A DNA stretch of 48,084 nt, taken from NCBI GenBank assembly GCA_964436815.1, contig CAYTER010000013.1, forward strand, positions 1 through 48,084, written 5' to 3'. Every line of letters starts with the position of its first letter. Within the stretch, counting starts at the first letter, position 1. This DNA is from UBA993 sp964436815. GTDB lineage: Bacteria > Bacillota > Dethiobacteria > DTU022. The notes under the pieces were generated by a model. The model was not told the DNA's origin, ran no database searches, and saw only the letters and a list, made by a program, of their open reading frames with translations. Both the position numbers and the translations under genes were made by a program. Shown here one piece after another: positions 17,749 to 25,526 of the stretch.

Positions 17749-18600
17749 TCAGGCTTTTAGTTTCTGATGTAACATACGGTAGAAAGTATAATCCTGGAAT
17801 GATACCAATTTAACCGTCTGCTGAGAACGCCGGATCAGGATCTGATCCTCGTCTTCAAGGGTATGGCGAACCTGTCCATCCACAGTCAGCATTACATCTA
17901 CCTGACGAGAGTCAATCTGCAGTCTGATTAGGTCATCACAGCTGATTAAGACTGAACGGTTATAAAGACTGTGCGGGCAAATCGGCGTGACAACAAATAG
18001 TTGCATCGTCGGATTGACGATCGGCCCACCTGCTGAAAGAGAATATCCCGTTGAACCGGTGGGGGTCGAAACGATTACGCCATCACCGGAATAACTTTCC
18101 ATGAAATCGTCATTAACGTATGATTCTACTTCGATGATCCGAGAAAAAGGTCCCCTTGAAACAACAATGTCATTAAGGGCCAAATAAGCTGCAATCTCTT
18201 CCGCACCACGCCTGAGACTGATGTCCAGCATCATCCTGTTATTATAGGTGTACTGTTCTGTGGCAATATACTGGAGGAAACGTTCCATCTGCTCAACTTC
18301 GATTTCAGCCAGAAAGCCCTTTTGCCCAAGATTGATTCCCAGTACCGGCAGGTTCCAACAGGCTAAATCCCGGGCTACTCTTAAGATAGTCCCGTCCCCG
18401 CCAACCACAATAATCAACGCCAGATTAGCTTTCCAGTTATCCAGTTGATCGGCAAGCGATGCTTCGCTGTAAAAATCCGCCTGCCTGGAATCGGCTATAT
18501 GGAGATTAATGTGGCGCTGCGAGAAAAAATCATTAATCTTCTCCACCACGAGGCTGGCATTCTTCTTGCGCCAATTGGGGATTAGTCCAATCGTCTTCAT
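17749..18600 (-). CDS. nadK: NAD kinase
   Basis: Phosphorylates NAD to NADP. The GGDGT motif is at residues 67-71, NDIVVSRG contains the conserved Asn-Asp, and SGDGVIVSTPTGSTGYSLSAGGPI (read as GDGVIVSTPTGSTGYSLSAG) is the substrate-binding region. 283 residues. It lies between tlyA (78 nt upstream) and recN (18 nt downstream), a common arrangement in Clostridia, where nadK takes the place next to argR. Confidence 0.95.
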   Translation of the reverse strand: MKTIGLIPNWRKKNASLVVEKINDFFSQRHINLHIADSRQADFYSEASLADQLDNWKANLALIIVVGGDGTILRVARDLACWNLPVLGINLGQKGFLAEIEVEQMERFLQYIATEQYTYNNRMMLDISLRRGAEEIAAYLALNDIVVSRGPFSRIIEVESYVNDDFMESYSGDGVIVSTPTGSTGYSLSAGGPIVNPTMQLFVVTPICPHSLYNRSVLISCDDLIRLQIDSRQVDVMLTVDGQVRHTLEDEDQILIRRSQQTVKLVSFQDYTFYRMLHQKLKA

Positions 18601-18678
18601 GGCAACCTCCTGTTAATCAGTACTTTAAACTTTGCACCTATTCTTCGCCGGCTTGCGTAATCCTTCTAGTCAAGGGTC

Positions 18679-19503
18679 TTAGTGAACTTTTAGATTTTGA
18701 TGGGCTTCTGAAACAATTCTGTCAACGAGCGCTTTTTGTTCTTGAATTTCAGGTAAGATTGAGGAATCCATGTCAAGCCGGATAAAGTATTCTATATTTC
18801 CTTTAGGACCAGGATACTTTGAAAAAGTTAGATCACGGCAATAATAACCTGTCTGACGAGATGCGCTGATTATCTCATTTAACACCTGCCGGTGCAGCAG
18901 CGGATCTCGAATAACACCCCGGCCCCGACCGGCATCGGACTTTCCCACTTCAAACTGCGGTTTTACCAGGGCAACCAAACCTGGAACAGCACAATTAAAC
19001 AATACAGGTATAACCAGCTTCAGGGATATAAACGATACATCCACAACAGCCAGATCCGGTGCTCCAGCCAGATCATCAGGTTTAAGGTTGCGGATGTTGA
19101 AACGTTCCATAACCATAACTCTTTGATCATTGCGGAGCTTCAGGTCAAGTTGCCCATAACCAACATCAAGGGCAATAACCTGTGAGGCGCCCATTTTCAG
19201 CAGGCAATCAGTAAATCCGCCGGTTGACGCCCCCACATCAAGAACTGTAAGCCCTTTTACATCCAGTCCAAACTGCAGGAGGGCGCCTTCCAGCTTTAAA
19301 CCTCCCCGGCTCGCATAGGGATTAGCGGATTCGATTATCGTTACCTCTGCGTCGACATCTATTAGTGAACCGGGTTTATCGGCACGGATGCCGTTAACAC
19401 AAACCTTCCCAGCCATAATTAAAGCCTGTGCCTTGTTGCGGCTTAAACCGGGGGTTTTCTCCAGCATTACAAGATCGAGTCGGTTTTTCTCTTTCTTTTT
19501 CAA
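18679..19503 (-). CDS. tlyA: TlyA-family rRNA 2'-O-methyltransferase
   Basis: An N-terminal S4 RNA-binding domain (LDLVMLEKTPGLSRNKAQAL) is followed by an FtsJ-like SAM methyltransferase domain with VLDVGASTGGFTDCLL as the SAM-binding loop and ALVKPQFEVG as a late motif. 274 residues. Homologues methylate 2'-hydroxyls of 16S and 23S rRNA; the older annotation is hemolysin A. It overlaps dxs by 4 nt (ATGA type). The dxs-tlyA pair is conserved across Firmicutes. Confidence 0.93.
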   Translation of the reverse strand: MKKKEKNRLDLVMLEKTPGLSRNKAQALIMAGKVCVNGIRADKPGSLIDVDAEVTIIESANPYASRGGLKLEGALLQFGLDVKGLTVLDVGASTGGFTDCLLKMGASQVIALDVGYGQLDLKLRNDQRVMVMERFNIRNLKPDDLAGAPDLAVVDVSFISLKLVIPVLFNCAVPGLVALVKPQFEVGKSDAGRGRGVIRDPLLHRQVLNEIISASRQTGYYCRDLTFSKYPGPKGNIEYFIRLDMDSSILPEIQEQKALVDRIVSEAHQNLKVH

Positions 19504-21392
19504 TTCACACCCTTAATAGCCTTTACACCAATGAAATCGAGGGCAGCATTAAAAATCCCTTCCGCGTCAAGCCCATGACAGGCCAGCATTTGCGCTCTGC
19601 TCCCCTGGGATACAAACTGGTCATCGATCCCTAAGCGTTTAACCGGGATAAAAATGCCGTTTTTTCCCAATAAATCAACAACTCCGCTGCCGAATCCGCC
19701 ATTCAGGATATTTTCTTCAACCGTCATAACTTTTCCACACTGCCGGGCCCACTTGATAATCAAGTCATCGTCGAGAGGTTTAACAAACCGGGCATTGATC
19801 ACTGCAGTCTTTAAACCCTGCCAGTAGAGTTTCTCAGACGCATCAAGTACAGCGGAGAGCACTGTCCCCGCTGAGATAATCAGCAGGTCATCGCCTTCCC
19901 GGCAGAGCTCGCCCTTACCCCAGTCCAATAGAATAAGTGGTGCTTCTTCCATCCCTGTAACTTTGTCACGGGGGTAGCGGATGGCCGTAGGTCCTATTTC
20001 ACTCTTCAAAGCTGTATAGAACATATTCTGCAGTTCAATTTCATTGGCCGGAGCCAGAATATTCATGTTCGGAATACTGCGCATGTAAGTTAGATCAAAA
20101 AGACCCTGGTGGGTTTCGCCATCTTCGCCAACAATTCCGGCCCGATCAACGGCAAACACTACCGGCAGGTTTTGCAGACAAGTGTCATGAAGAAGCTGAT
20201 CATAGGCCCTTTGCAGAAAAGTACTGTAAACGGCAAATACCGGTCGCATCCCGCCGGCAGCCAGGGCTGAAGCCATCGTTACTGCATGCTGTTCGGCGAT
20301 TCCCACATCATAAAATCGATCCGGAAAAAGTTTGCTGAATTTCTTTAGCCCGGTACCGGCGGTCATTGCTGCAGTAATGGCAACTATCTTTGAGTTCTCT
20401 TTGGCCATCTGAAGCATGGTTTGTCCGAAATAATCAGTATAAGTCAGGGTTTTCTTTTTCTTGAGCAGGGTGCCGTTGCTCATATCAAATGGGCCGATTC
20501 CATGAAACATTTCAGGCTTTATCTCCGCGAAATGGTAACCCTTACCTTTTTCGGTTACGACATGGACCAATACGGGGCCGCTCATCTTATCGGCCTGCTT
20601 TAAAATGTTTCTAATTGAGCTTAGATCGTGTCCATCTACCGGTCCGAAATAGGTAAAACCGAGTTCTTCAAAGATCATGCCCGGCATGATTAAATATTTT
20701 AATCCGCCTTTCAGCCTTTCAGCCGCTTCGACAACTCGTTTACCAACATGAGGTACCCGGTTGACAAAAGTTTCAAAATCATTTTTAAGCCTTGAATATT
20801 TTGGATCGGAACGGATACGTCCCAGGTATGCTGACATGCTGCCCACGTTTGAACCGATTGACATCTTGTTGTCGTTTAATATAACCGTTACTTTAGCTTT
20901 GATATGTCCGGCATGATTCAGGGCTTCAAAAGCCATCCCTCCGGTCAGCGCACCATCGCCGATCACCGCTACAACGCGGTAATTTTCGTTTCGATAATCG
21001 CGGGCCAGGGCCAAGCCGAGCGCAGCCGATATGGATGTGCTGCTGTGTCCTGTCACAAAAGGATCATGTTCGCTTTCCGCCGGTTTCGGAAACCCGCATA
21101 ATCCTCCCTGCTTGCGTAAGGTGGCAAAACTGTCCCAACGTCCGGTGAGCAGTTTATGAGGGTAACTCTGATGCCCCACATCCCATATAATCTTGTCATG
21201 GGGGCTTTCATAAAAACTATGCAGCGCAACCGCCAACTCAACCACTCCCAGGCTGGCTGCCAGATGTCCTCCGTTATCAGCAACTGTTCTGACCATGTAA
21301 TCCCTGATTGCAGCAGCCACTTCTTCGAGTTGGTTGATACTGAGAGTTTTTAAATCTTCCGGCAACTTAAGGTTGTCAATGATTGTGCTCAT
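19500..21392 (-). CDS. dxs: 1-deoxy-D-xylulose-5-phosphate synthase
   Basis: Thiamine-diphosphate enzyme condensing pyruvate and glyceraldehyde 3-phosphate, the entry step of the MEP pathway. The N-terminal LAASLGVVELAVALH, the ThDP-binding GDGALTGGMAFEALNHAG, the catalytic-glutamate region YDVGIAEQHAVTMAS and the transketolase C-domain EENILNGGFGSGV are all present. 630 residues. It starts 5 nt after oapA and overlaps tlyA by 4 nt, so it is probably expressed from the same transcript as the OLE locus. Confidence 0.97.
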   Translation of the reverse strand: MSTIIDNLKLPEDLKTLSINQLEEVAAAIRDYMVRTVADNGGHLAASLGVVELAVALHSFYESPHDKIIWDVGHQSYPHKLLTGRWDSFATLRKQGGLCGFPKPAESEHDPFVTGHSSTSISAALGLALARDYRNENYRVVAVIGDGALTGGMAFEALNHAGHIKAKVTVILNDNKMSIGSNVGSMSAYLGRIRSDPKYSRLKNDFETFVNRVPHVGKRVVEAAERLKGGLKYLIMPGMIFEELGFTYFGPVDGHDLSSIRNILKQADKMSGPVLVHVVTEKGKGYHFAEIKPEMFHGIGPFDMSNGTLLKKKKTLTYTDYFGQTMLQMAKENSKIVAITAAMTAGTGLKKFSKLFPDRFYDVGIAEQHAVTMASALAAGGMRPVFAVYSTFLQRAYDQLLHDTCLQNLPVVFAVDRAGIVGEDGETHQGLFDLTYMRSIPNMNILAPANEIELQNMFYTALKSEIGPTAIRYPRDKVTGMEEAPLILLDWGKGELCREGDDLLIISAGTVLSAVLDASEKLYWQGLKTAVINARFVKPLDDDLIIKWARQCGKVMTVEENILNGGFGSGVVDLLGKNGIFIPVKRLGIDDQFVSQGSRAQMLACHGLDAEGIFNAALDFIGVKAIKGVN

Positions 21393-21397
21393 AAACG

Positions 21398-21985
21398 TTA
21401 GCCCTCATTAGTATTACTGTTATTCTTACGCCACCCGAAAGGGTTTTCAATTCTGGTTATAATCAGTCCGGTCATTAACATGACCTCGGTGGAGTATTTA
21501 ATGGCCAGAGTCTTGCCCATTGCTTTACCGCCTACCGTGATAGCGGCAACAAAAGCTGCGAGCAGGATCCCGAGAAAAAATTCAGCCTGGTGGGATGAAA
21601 AAATGGCCACCAGTCTGTAAACGATTAGAGCTGCTATCGTGCCGCTAATGATTCCGCTTATATCACCAATGACATCGTTACAGAAATTAGCCACCTGTTC
21701 GGCATTCTTAACCAGATATACTCCTTTTTTCGCCCCGGCAACCCGGCGAGCTGCCTTAGCGTTTAGCGGAGCAATCTGGGCAGCAGCTGCCGCCGTGCCA
21801 ATCAGATCAAAAGTAATGCCGATAAGAATAACTACCAGCAAAATTAAGAAAGCGAGGAAAAGCGATTTAATTTCGCTTAATGTGTAATGGGCGATAAAAC
21901 CAAATATGATGGCCAGAATAAAAGTCCAGATTACTGTGACCAGTATCCATCTTGCTCTGCGGCGTTTCTTATCGTTAAAAGACAA
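21398..21985 (-). CDS. oapA: OLE-RNA-associated membrane protein OapA
   Basis: Integral membrane protein of 195 residues encoded directly after the OLE RNA. Four hydrophobic segments are visible (about 11-34, 41-64, 110-130 and 135-157), with a highly basic N-terminus (NDKKRRRAR) and basic loop residues (NAKAARRVAGAKKG) suitable for RNA contact. The sequence NDVIGDISG holds the DxxxD motif at D104 and D108, the feature described for OapA of Bacillus halodurans. The start is TTG at 21985 with AAGGTGATG upstream. The ATG inside that site opens a frame that stops after five codons. Position between OLE and dxs is the known arrangement. It anchors the OLE ribonucleoprotein complex to the membrane. 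Confidence 0.9.
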   Translation of the reverse strand: MSFNDKKRRRARWILVTVIWTFILAIIFGFIAHYTLSEIKSLFLAFLILLVVILIGITFDLIGTAAAAAQIAPLNAKAARRVAGAKKGVYLVKNAEQVANFCNDVIGDISGIISGTIAALIVYRLVAIFSSHQAEFFLGILLAAFVAAITVGGKAMGKTLAIKYSTEVMLMTGLIITRIENPFGWRKNNSNTNEG

Positions 21986-22012
21986 ACTTCATCACCTTGT
22001 GTCGTACAATAA

Positions 22013-22573
22013 AACATAAGTGGTAGTAATTCAGGTAAACTTTGCGGCTTAGGTCCAGCAGGATTTCCCGGACAATCACCTGTCGTTACCGAACAGGCAG
22101 TTCCCTTTTAAGACTGTCCCTGCCGTGTCGCCATCAGCAGAGCTGGATTACCACTTAGCTCACACTTTAATCCCTGAAATACTTCTCTTTCGAGAGCAGT
22201 CTAGAAGATTTCCTCACTGGTGCCTGATTTCCCCTAGCCTCTTTTGCAGAAGGGGTTTAAGGAGCTACTGCTCCTCCCTCCACCCGTTCCACTCAAGGCA
22301 GGCTACGCTGCACACAGCTTTTGACCGCATACAGGTTCTTACCCAGGCAGTAACTGTCGCTTTTCAACTCCGGCCACCGACACTGGGTCTCCGCGAAGGC
22401 AGGGTCAACGCCCACATGCCATTGCAGATCGCCCCGTCCTTCTTAACTCCCAGCAGCAGCTCCCGACTGGGCGTCGGCAGCCACCACCAGGAACTTCATC
22501 GATGTGCCCTTAACGGATTTTTAGGCCCGTTTTCGGAGAGGGACACCAACTAGAATACTGCACCACTTATGTT
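22013..22573 (-). ncRNA. ole: OLE RNA (ornate, large, extremophilic), about 560 nt
   Basis: A 660-nt protein-free interval between folD and oapA, with its own promoter (22588-22616), is filled by a GC-rich structured sequence. Its ends form a perfect 12-bp inverted repeat (AACATAAGTGGT at 22013-22024 and its complement at 22562-22573). Internal hairpins on the minus strand include 22463-22477 (CCGAC stem), 22260-22275 (GGAGC stem), 22079-22097 (CCTGT stem) and one near 22183-22198 closed by GAAA. OLE RNA is known from anaerobic and extremophilic Firmicutes, is about 600 nt long, and lies in this folD/xse/ispA-dxs neighbourhood immediately before oapA. Identification rests on size, structure, synteny and OapA; I could not run the covariance model. 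Confidence 0.88.
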
Positions 22574-22587
22574 CATGTTCAAAAACA

Positions 22588-22616
22588 ATTATAGCACAAG
22601 CAGTTGCCAATCTCAA
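22588..22616 (-). promoter_or_regulatory. Dedicated promoter of the OLE RNA
   Basis: TTGAGA (22611-22616) and TATAAT (22588-22593) on the minus strand are separated by 17 nt, with TGC before the -10 (extended -10). Predicted transcription begins near 22581, about 8 nt before the terminal stem of the OLE RNA, so the RNA can be made independently of folD. Confidence 0.78.
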
Positions 22617-22645
22617 TTGAGCAACAGCAGCAAGCGCTTGTCCGC

Positions 22646-23581
22646 TTAGAGCATTCCGTTAGCCATCTTACAGGCTTTTAAAGCGTTCTTCATCAGCATG
22701 CGGTTGGTTACCGATCCTACGCCACCGGGAACCGGAGTAATGGCTTTGGTTTTATCTTTTACAGCATCAAAAGATACATCGCCAACTGTTTTTGTTTTTG
22801 CTTTACCTTTTTCATTTAAAACCGGCTCACCTTTTTCATCCAGAACTTTAACCCGGTTAATGCCAACATCGACAACAATCGCACCATCCTTAACCAGATC
22901 CGGCCCGATCAGATCAGCCTTGCCGGCGGCAACAATTAGGATATCGGCTCCGGTGGTATGTTTAGCCAGGTTGCCTTTCATGCTGGTAAAAACATGAGAA
23001 ACTGTTACTGTAGCATTACGGTTTACTGAAAGATAAGCTGCGGGCTTGCCGACGATGTTAGAGTGTCCGACTACAACTATTTCCGCTCCTTCAAAGAAAT
23101 CCTTCGGATCAATTCCTTCTTCACGGGCATAACGTTCAAGGATCTCAATCACCGCGGCCGGAGTTGCCGGTGGAAATGTTACTTCACCCAGCGCTAATTT
23201 ACCCATGTTAAATGGATGGAAGCAGTCAATGTCCTTGTTTACATCAATTGAATTAATAACTGCGCTGTCCGAGATCTGCTCCGGAAACGGGCGCAAAGGC
23301 AAAATGCCGCTGACTGCCGGATCGGCATTCAGCTTTTTAACAATCTCGATCACCTGCTCTTCGCTAACATCGGCGGCAGGATTTTCATTCACATAGTTGA
23401 AACCGGCTTCTTCGCAGAATTTTTCAACCTGCCCCCTGTACATGTTGGCTCCAAAGTCGTCGCCAACCAGTAGGGTGGCAATACCGGGGGTGATGCCTTT
23501 TGCTTTTAGAACTTCTGTTTCCTTGACGATTTCCTTCATCAGCTCTTCGCCGATGGCTACGCAATCAATAACTTTTGTCAC
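22646..23581 (-). CDS. folD: FolD-family methylenetetrahydrofolate dehydrogenase, cyclohydrolase residues altered
   Basis: 311-residue folate one-carbon enzyme with the Rossmann motif VVGHSNIVGKPAA and the C-terminal ITPVPGGVGSVTNRML. The canonical FolD catalytic region YVxxKxK is replaced: Tyr48 is kept, but the aligned catalytic Lys is Val52 (MYRGQVEK). The VQLPLP motif reads LPLRPFP, with Leu96 in place of Gln. The aspartate of KDIDCFHP (D119) is kept. Dehydrogenase activity is therefore likely and cyclohydrolase activity doubtful. The separate cyclohydrolase FchA is encoded just upstream. A roughly 17-residue insertion (VLDEKGEPVLNEKGKAK) lies before VGDV. Start GTG at 23581, with AAAGGGG eight bases upstream; own promoter at 23641-23669. 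Confidence 0.9.
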   Translation of the reverse strand: MTKVIDCVAIGEELMKEIVKETEVLKAKGITPGIATLLVGDDFGANMYRGQVEKFCEEAGFNYVNENPAADVSEEQVIEIVKKLNADPAVSGILPLRPFPEQISDSAVINSIDVNKDIDCFHPFNMGKLALGEVTFPPATPAAVIEILERYAREEGIDPKDFFEGAEIVVVGHSNIVGKPAAYLSVNRNATVTVSHVFTSMKGNLAKHTTGADILIVAAGKADLIGPDLVKDGAIVVDVGINRVKVLDEKGEPVLNEKGKAKTKTVGDVSFDAVKDKTKAITPVPGGVGSVTNRMLMKNALKACKMANGML

Positions 23582-23640
23582 TTTTAATACCCCTTTCAGC
23601 TTTATATTAATGATTATGCAACAACGCTTAAACCGCGGTA

Positions 23641-23669
23641 ATTATAGCAAACCGGTCTTTGAGCGTCAA
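23641..23669 (-). promoter_or_regulatory. Sigma-A-type promoter of folD
   Basis: Minus strand TTGACG (23664-23669), 17-nt spacer, TATAAT (23641-23646), preceded by TGC (extended -10). It lies in the fchA-folD gap and gives a leader of about 50 nt, too short for a tetrahydrofolate riboswitch. Confidence 0.78.
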
Positions 23670-23716
23670 TTTCAGGAGTTAAAGAGTCACTCCTTCGGCT
23701 ATCTCTGCTGTTTAAT

Positions 23717-24346
23717 CTACGACAACTTGTCCATGACTGCCGCTAAAGTTTGATCGGCAATCAGGCATCCTTCTTCAACAAGATGCTTTACCTCAGCCCT
23801 GGTATCGGTCAGGAACTTTTCATTCTTGATTGCGCCAAGATTAATCATTACATTTAGCTGACCGCTGATCAAAGCAGCCTTTAAAAAGACAACCCCGCAG
23901 CCGACATCTGATATGGCCAGCCGTGACCCAATCTGCCCCATACGTTCATGTATTTTGATTCCGGCATGAGCTTTGCGCATGATTTCAAGCGGAACCGAAC
24001 AGGCTTCGATAGAACATTCTTCCATCACTTGCGCTTTGTAGGCCGCCTCTTCCGGTGTTTCTTTCGGCAAACCGTAGGCTTTTGACAAAGGTTCGAAAAC
24101 CTCAGCGTCTTTGTCGACCAGATCCTTAAGGGCCTCAATAATGGCGCTGCCTTCAGCTAAAAGTGTTTTGACTTCCGCTTCAACATCGGCATATTTTTTC
24201 TTACCAACTGTTAAATTGCCAACCATGTTCGACAAGGCCATGCCGATTGCCCCGCCCATGGCAGCCGCGCCACCTCCACCGGGAACGGGGGCCTTTGAAG
24301 CTAAAACATCGATAAAGTGGGCACTGCTTTTTTCTGCCATTTTCAT
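23717..24346 (-). CDS. fchA: Methenyltetrahydrofolate cyclohydrolase / formiminotetrahydrofolate cyclodeaminase family (FchA)
   Basis: 209 residues of the cyclodeaminase fold. APVPGGGGAAAM at residues 19-30 is the family signature, followed by the long helical core with NLTVGKKKY. In acetogens FchA hydrolyses methenyl-THF to formyl-THF, next to folD in the Wood-Ljungdahl pathway; other members use formimino-THF. Here folD follows directly, supporting the cyclohydrolase role. The strongest ribosome-binding site (AGGAGG) is spaced six bases from an ATG at 24351 that is followed at once by TAA. The usable ATG (24346) overlaps that TAA and is 11 bases from the site. Confidence 0.9.
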   Translation of the reverse strand: MKMAEKSSAHFIDVLASKAPVPGGGGAAAMGGAIGMALSNMVGNLTVGKKKYADVEAEVKTLLAEGSAIIEALKDLVDKDAEVFEPLSKAYGLPKETPEEAAYKAQVMEECSIEACSVPLEIMRKAHAGIKIHERMGQIGSRLAISDVGCGVVFLKAALISGQLNVMINLGAIKNEKFLTDTRAEVKHLVEEGCLIADQTLAAVMDKLS

Positions 24347-24366
24347 TACATTTTCCGCCTCCTTTA

Positions 24367-25251
24367 TTAACTTTTTCTGTAGACTAACTTGTAGGCAAGA
24401 ACGGATAAAAGGCCGGTATCAAAATTAATTTTATCCAGCACACTCACCGCCTGCCTATAGAGCTCTTCCACCCTGGCCTGCGCAACCTCCGCTCCAACCA
24501 GAGCTGGCAACGTCGCCTTAGATCTTACCTGATCGGCATTCACCGGTTTCCCTAACTCGGCAGTTGTTCCAGTCTTATCCAGCAGATCGTCAACGATCTG
24601 AAAGGCCTTACCGATTGCGCCGGCATAACTGCTCAAAGCTTTAAGTTCATCTTCCCCTGCTCCAGCCGCTATCGCTCCGCACCTGACCGAAGCAGTAATT
24701 AAGGCACCCGTTTTCAAGGCAGCGACTCTTTCAAGCTCAGGCAGGCTTAAATCTTTTCCCTCTGCATCAAGATCAAGCTCCTGGCCACCAATCATTCCCT
24801 TTAATCCTGCCGCCCCGGCTAGCTCCATCGCTATTTGCACCGCCTGTTTAGAACGGCTTTTCTGTAAGCCGTACCTGGCAAGCATTTCGAAAGCAAGAGT
24901 CAGTAAAGCATCACCGGCCAAAACAGCTACAGATTCACCAAAAACGACATGACAGGATGGTTTGCCTCTTCTTAAATCGCTGTCATCCATGGCCGGTAAA
25001 TCATCATGAATCAGTGAATAGGTATGAACCAGTTCCAAAGAACAGGCTACATCCATAATCTCTTTTGCCGAGGTCCCGAAAATTGAAGCTGTTGCAAGAC
25101 AGAGAATTGGTCTTAGCCTTTTGCCCCCTGCTCTGATGCTATAGCGCATGGCATCGCCAACTTTTGAGGAGCCGGCCAGCGACAGACAATCCAGCAGCGC
25201 CTGATCAACCAGTTCTTTTTTTTCAACGAGAAAACTATCAATTTCAGGCAT
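24367..25251 (-). CDS. ispA: Farnesyl / geranyl diphosphate synthase
   Basis: Trans-prenyltransferase elongating IPP and DMAPP. The first aspartate-rich motif, DDLPAMDD, begins at residue 83 and RRGKPSCH follows. The second motif is VDDLLD. GGKRLRP at 42-48 binds diphosphate. 294 residues. The ATG shares a base with the xseB stop (TAATG). The xseA-xseB-ispA block is conserved in Firmicutes, usually leading to dxs; here fchA, folD and the OLE locus lie between. Confidence 0.95.
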   Translation of the reverse strand: MPEIDSFLVEKKELVDQALLDCLSLAGSSKVGDAMRYSIRAGGKRLRPILCLATASIFGTSAKEIMDVACSLELVHTYSLIHDDLPAMDDSDLRRGKPSCHVVFGESVAVLAGDALLTLAFEMLARYGLQKSRSKQAVQIAMELAGAAGLKGMIGGQELDLDAEGKDLSLPELERVAALKTGALITASVRCGAIAAGAGEDELKALSSYAGAIGKAFQIVDDLLDKTGTTAELGKPVNADQVRSKATLPALVGAEVAQARVEELYRQAVSVLDKINFDTGLLSVLAYKLVYRKS

Positions 25252-25526
25252 TAGAATAGCGGTTCTCCTGCTTCATCTTCATTCTCGCAATTCTGATCTT
25301 GCAGCGACTGCTGTTCTTCTTTCAACAGGTATTCAACTTTAAATTCAATTTCGGACAGTTTTTTCCGGCAATACCGGGATAGGGCAATACCTTCCTGAAA
25401 GGCAGAAAGAGACTCTTCCAGCATAATATCGGAGTTTTCGAGCCTGGCAACAATCTCTTCCAGTTTGCTCATGGCTTCCTCGTAACTAAGCTTTTCAAGT
25501 TTATAGTCAGTTGTTTTATCCTTCAA
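25251..25526 (-). CDS. xseB: Exodeoxyribonuclease VII small subunit
   Basis: 91-residue helical protein. SYEEAMSKLEEIVARLEN, then LEESLSAFQEGIALSRYCRKKL, is the full family pattern (two antiparallel helices). It has an acidic C-terminal tail. It overlaps xseA by 11 nt and ispA by 1 nt. Confidence 0.95.
   Translation of the reverse strand: MKDKTTDYKLEKLSYEEAMSKLEEIVARLENSDIMLEESLSAFQEGIALSRYCRKKLSEIEFKVEYLLKEEQQSLQDQNCENEDEAGEPLF

Noticed and set aside
22125..22553. 142-codon open frame on the plus strand between folD and oapA
   Set aside because: It lies opposite the OLE RNA, has no family resemblance and an unusual Pro/Ser/Cys-rich composition, and is antisense to all neighbours. The GC-rich structured RNA explains the open frame.
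22013..22573. 12-bp inverted repeats at the ends as insertion-sequence termini
   Set aside because: No transposase frame lies inside, and the flanks do not show a target-site duplication. A terminal RNA stem explains the repeats.
23582..23640. Tetrahydrofolate riboswitch upstream of folD
   Set aside because: The leader is only about 50 nt and lacks the conserved THF-aptamer segments.
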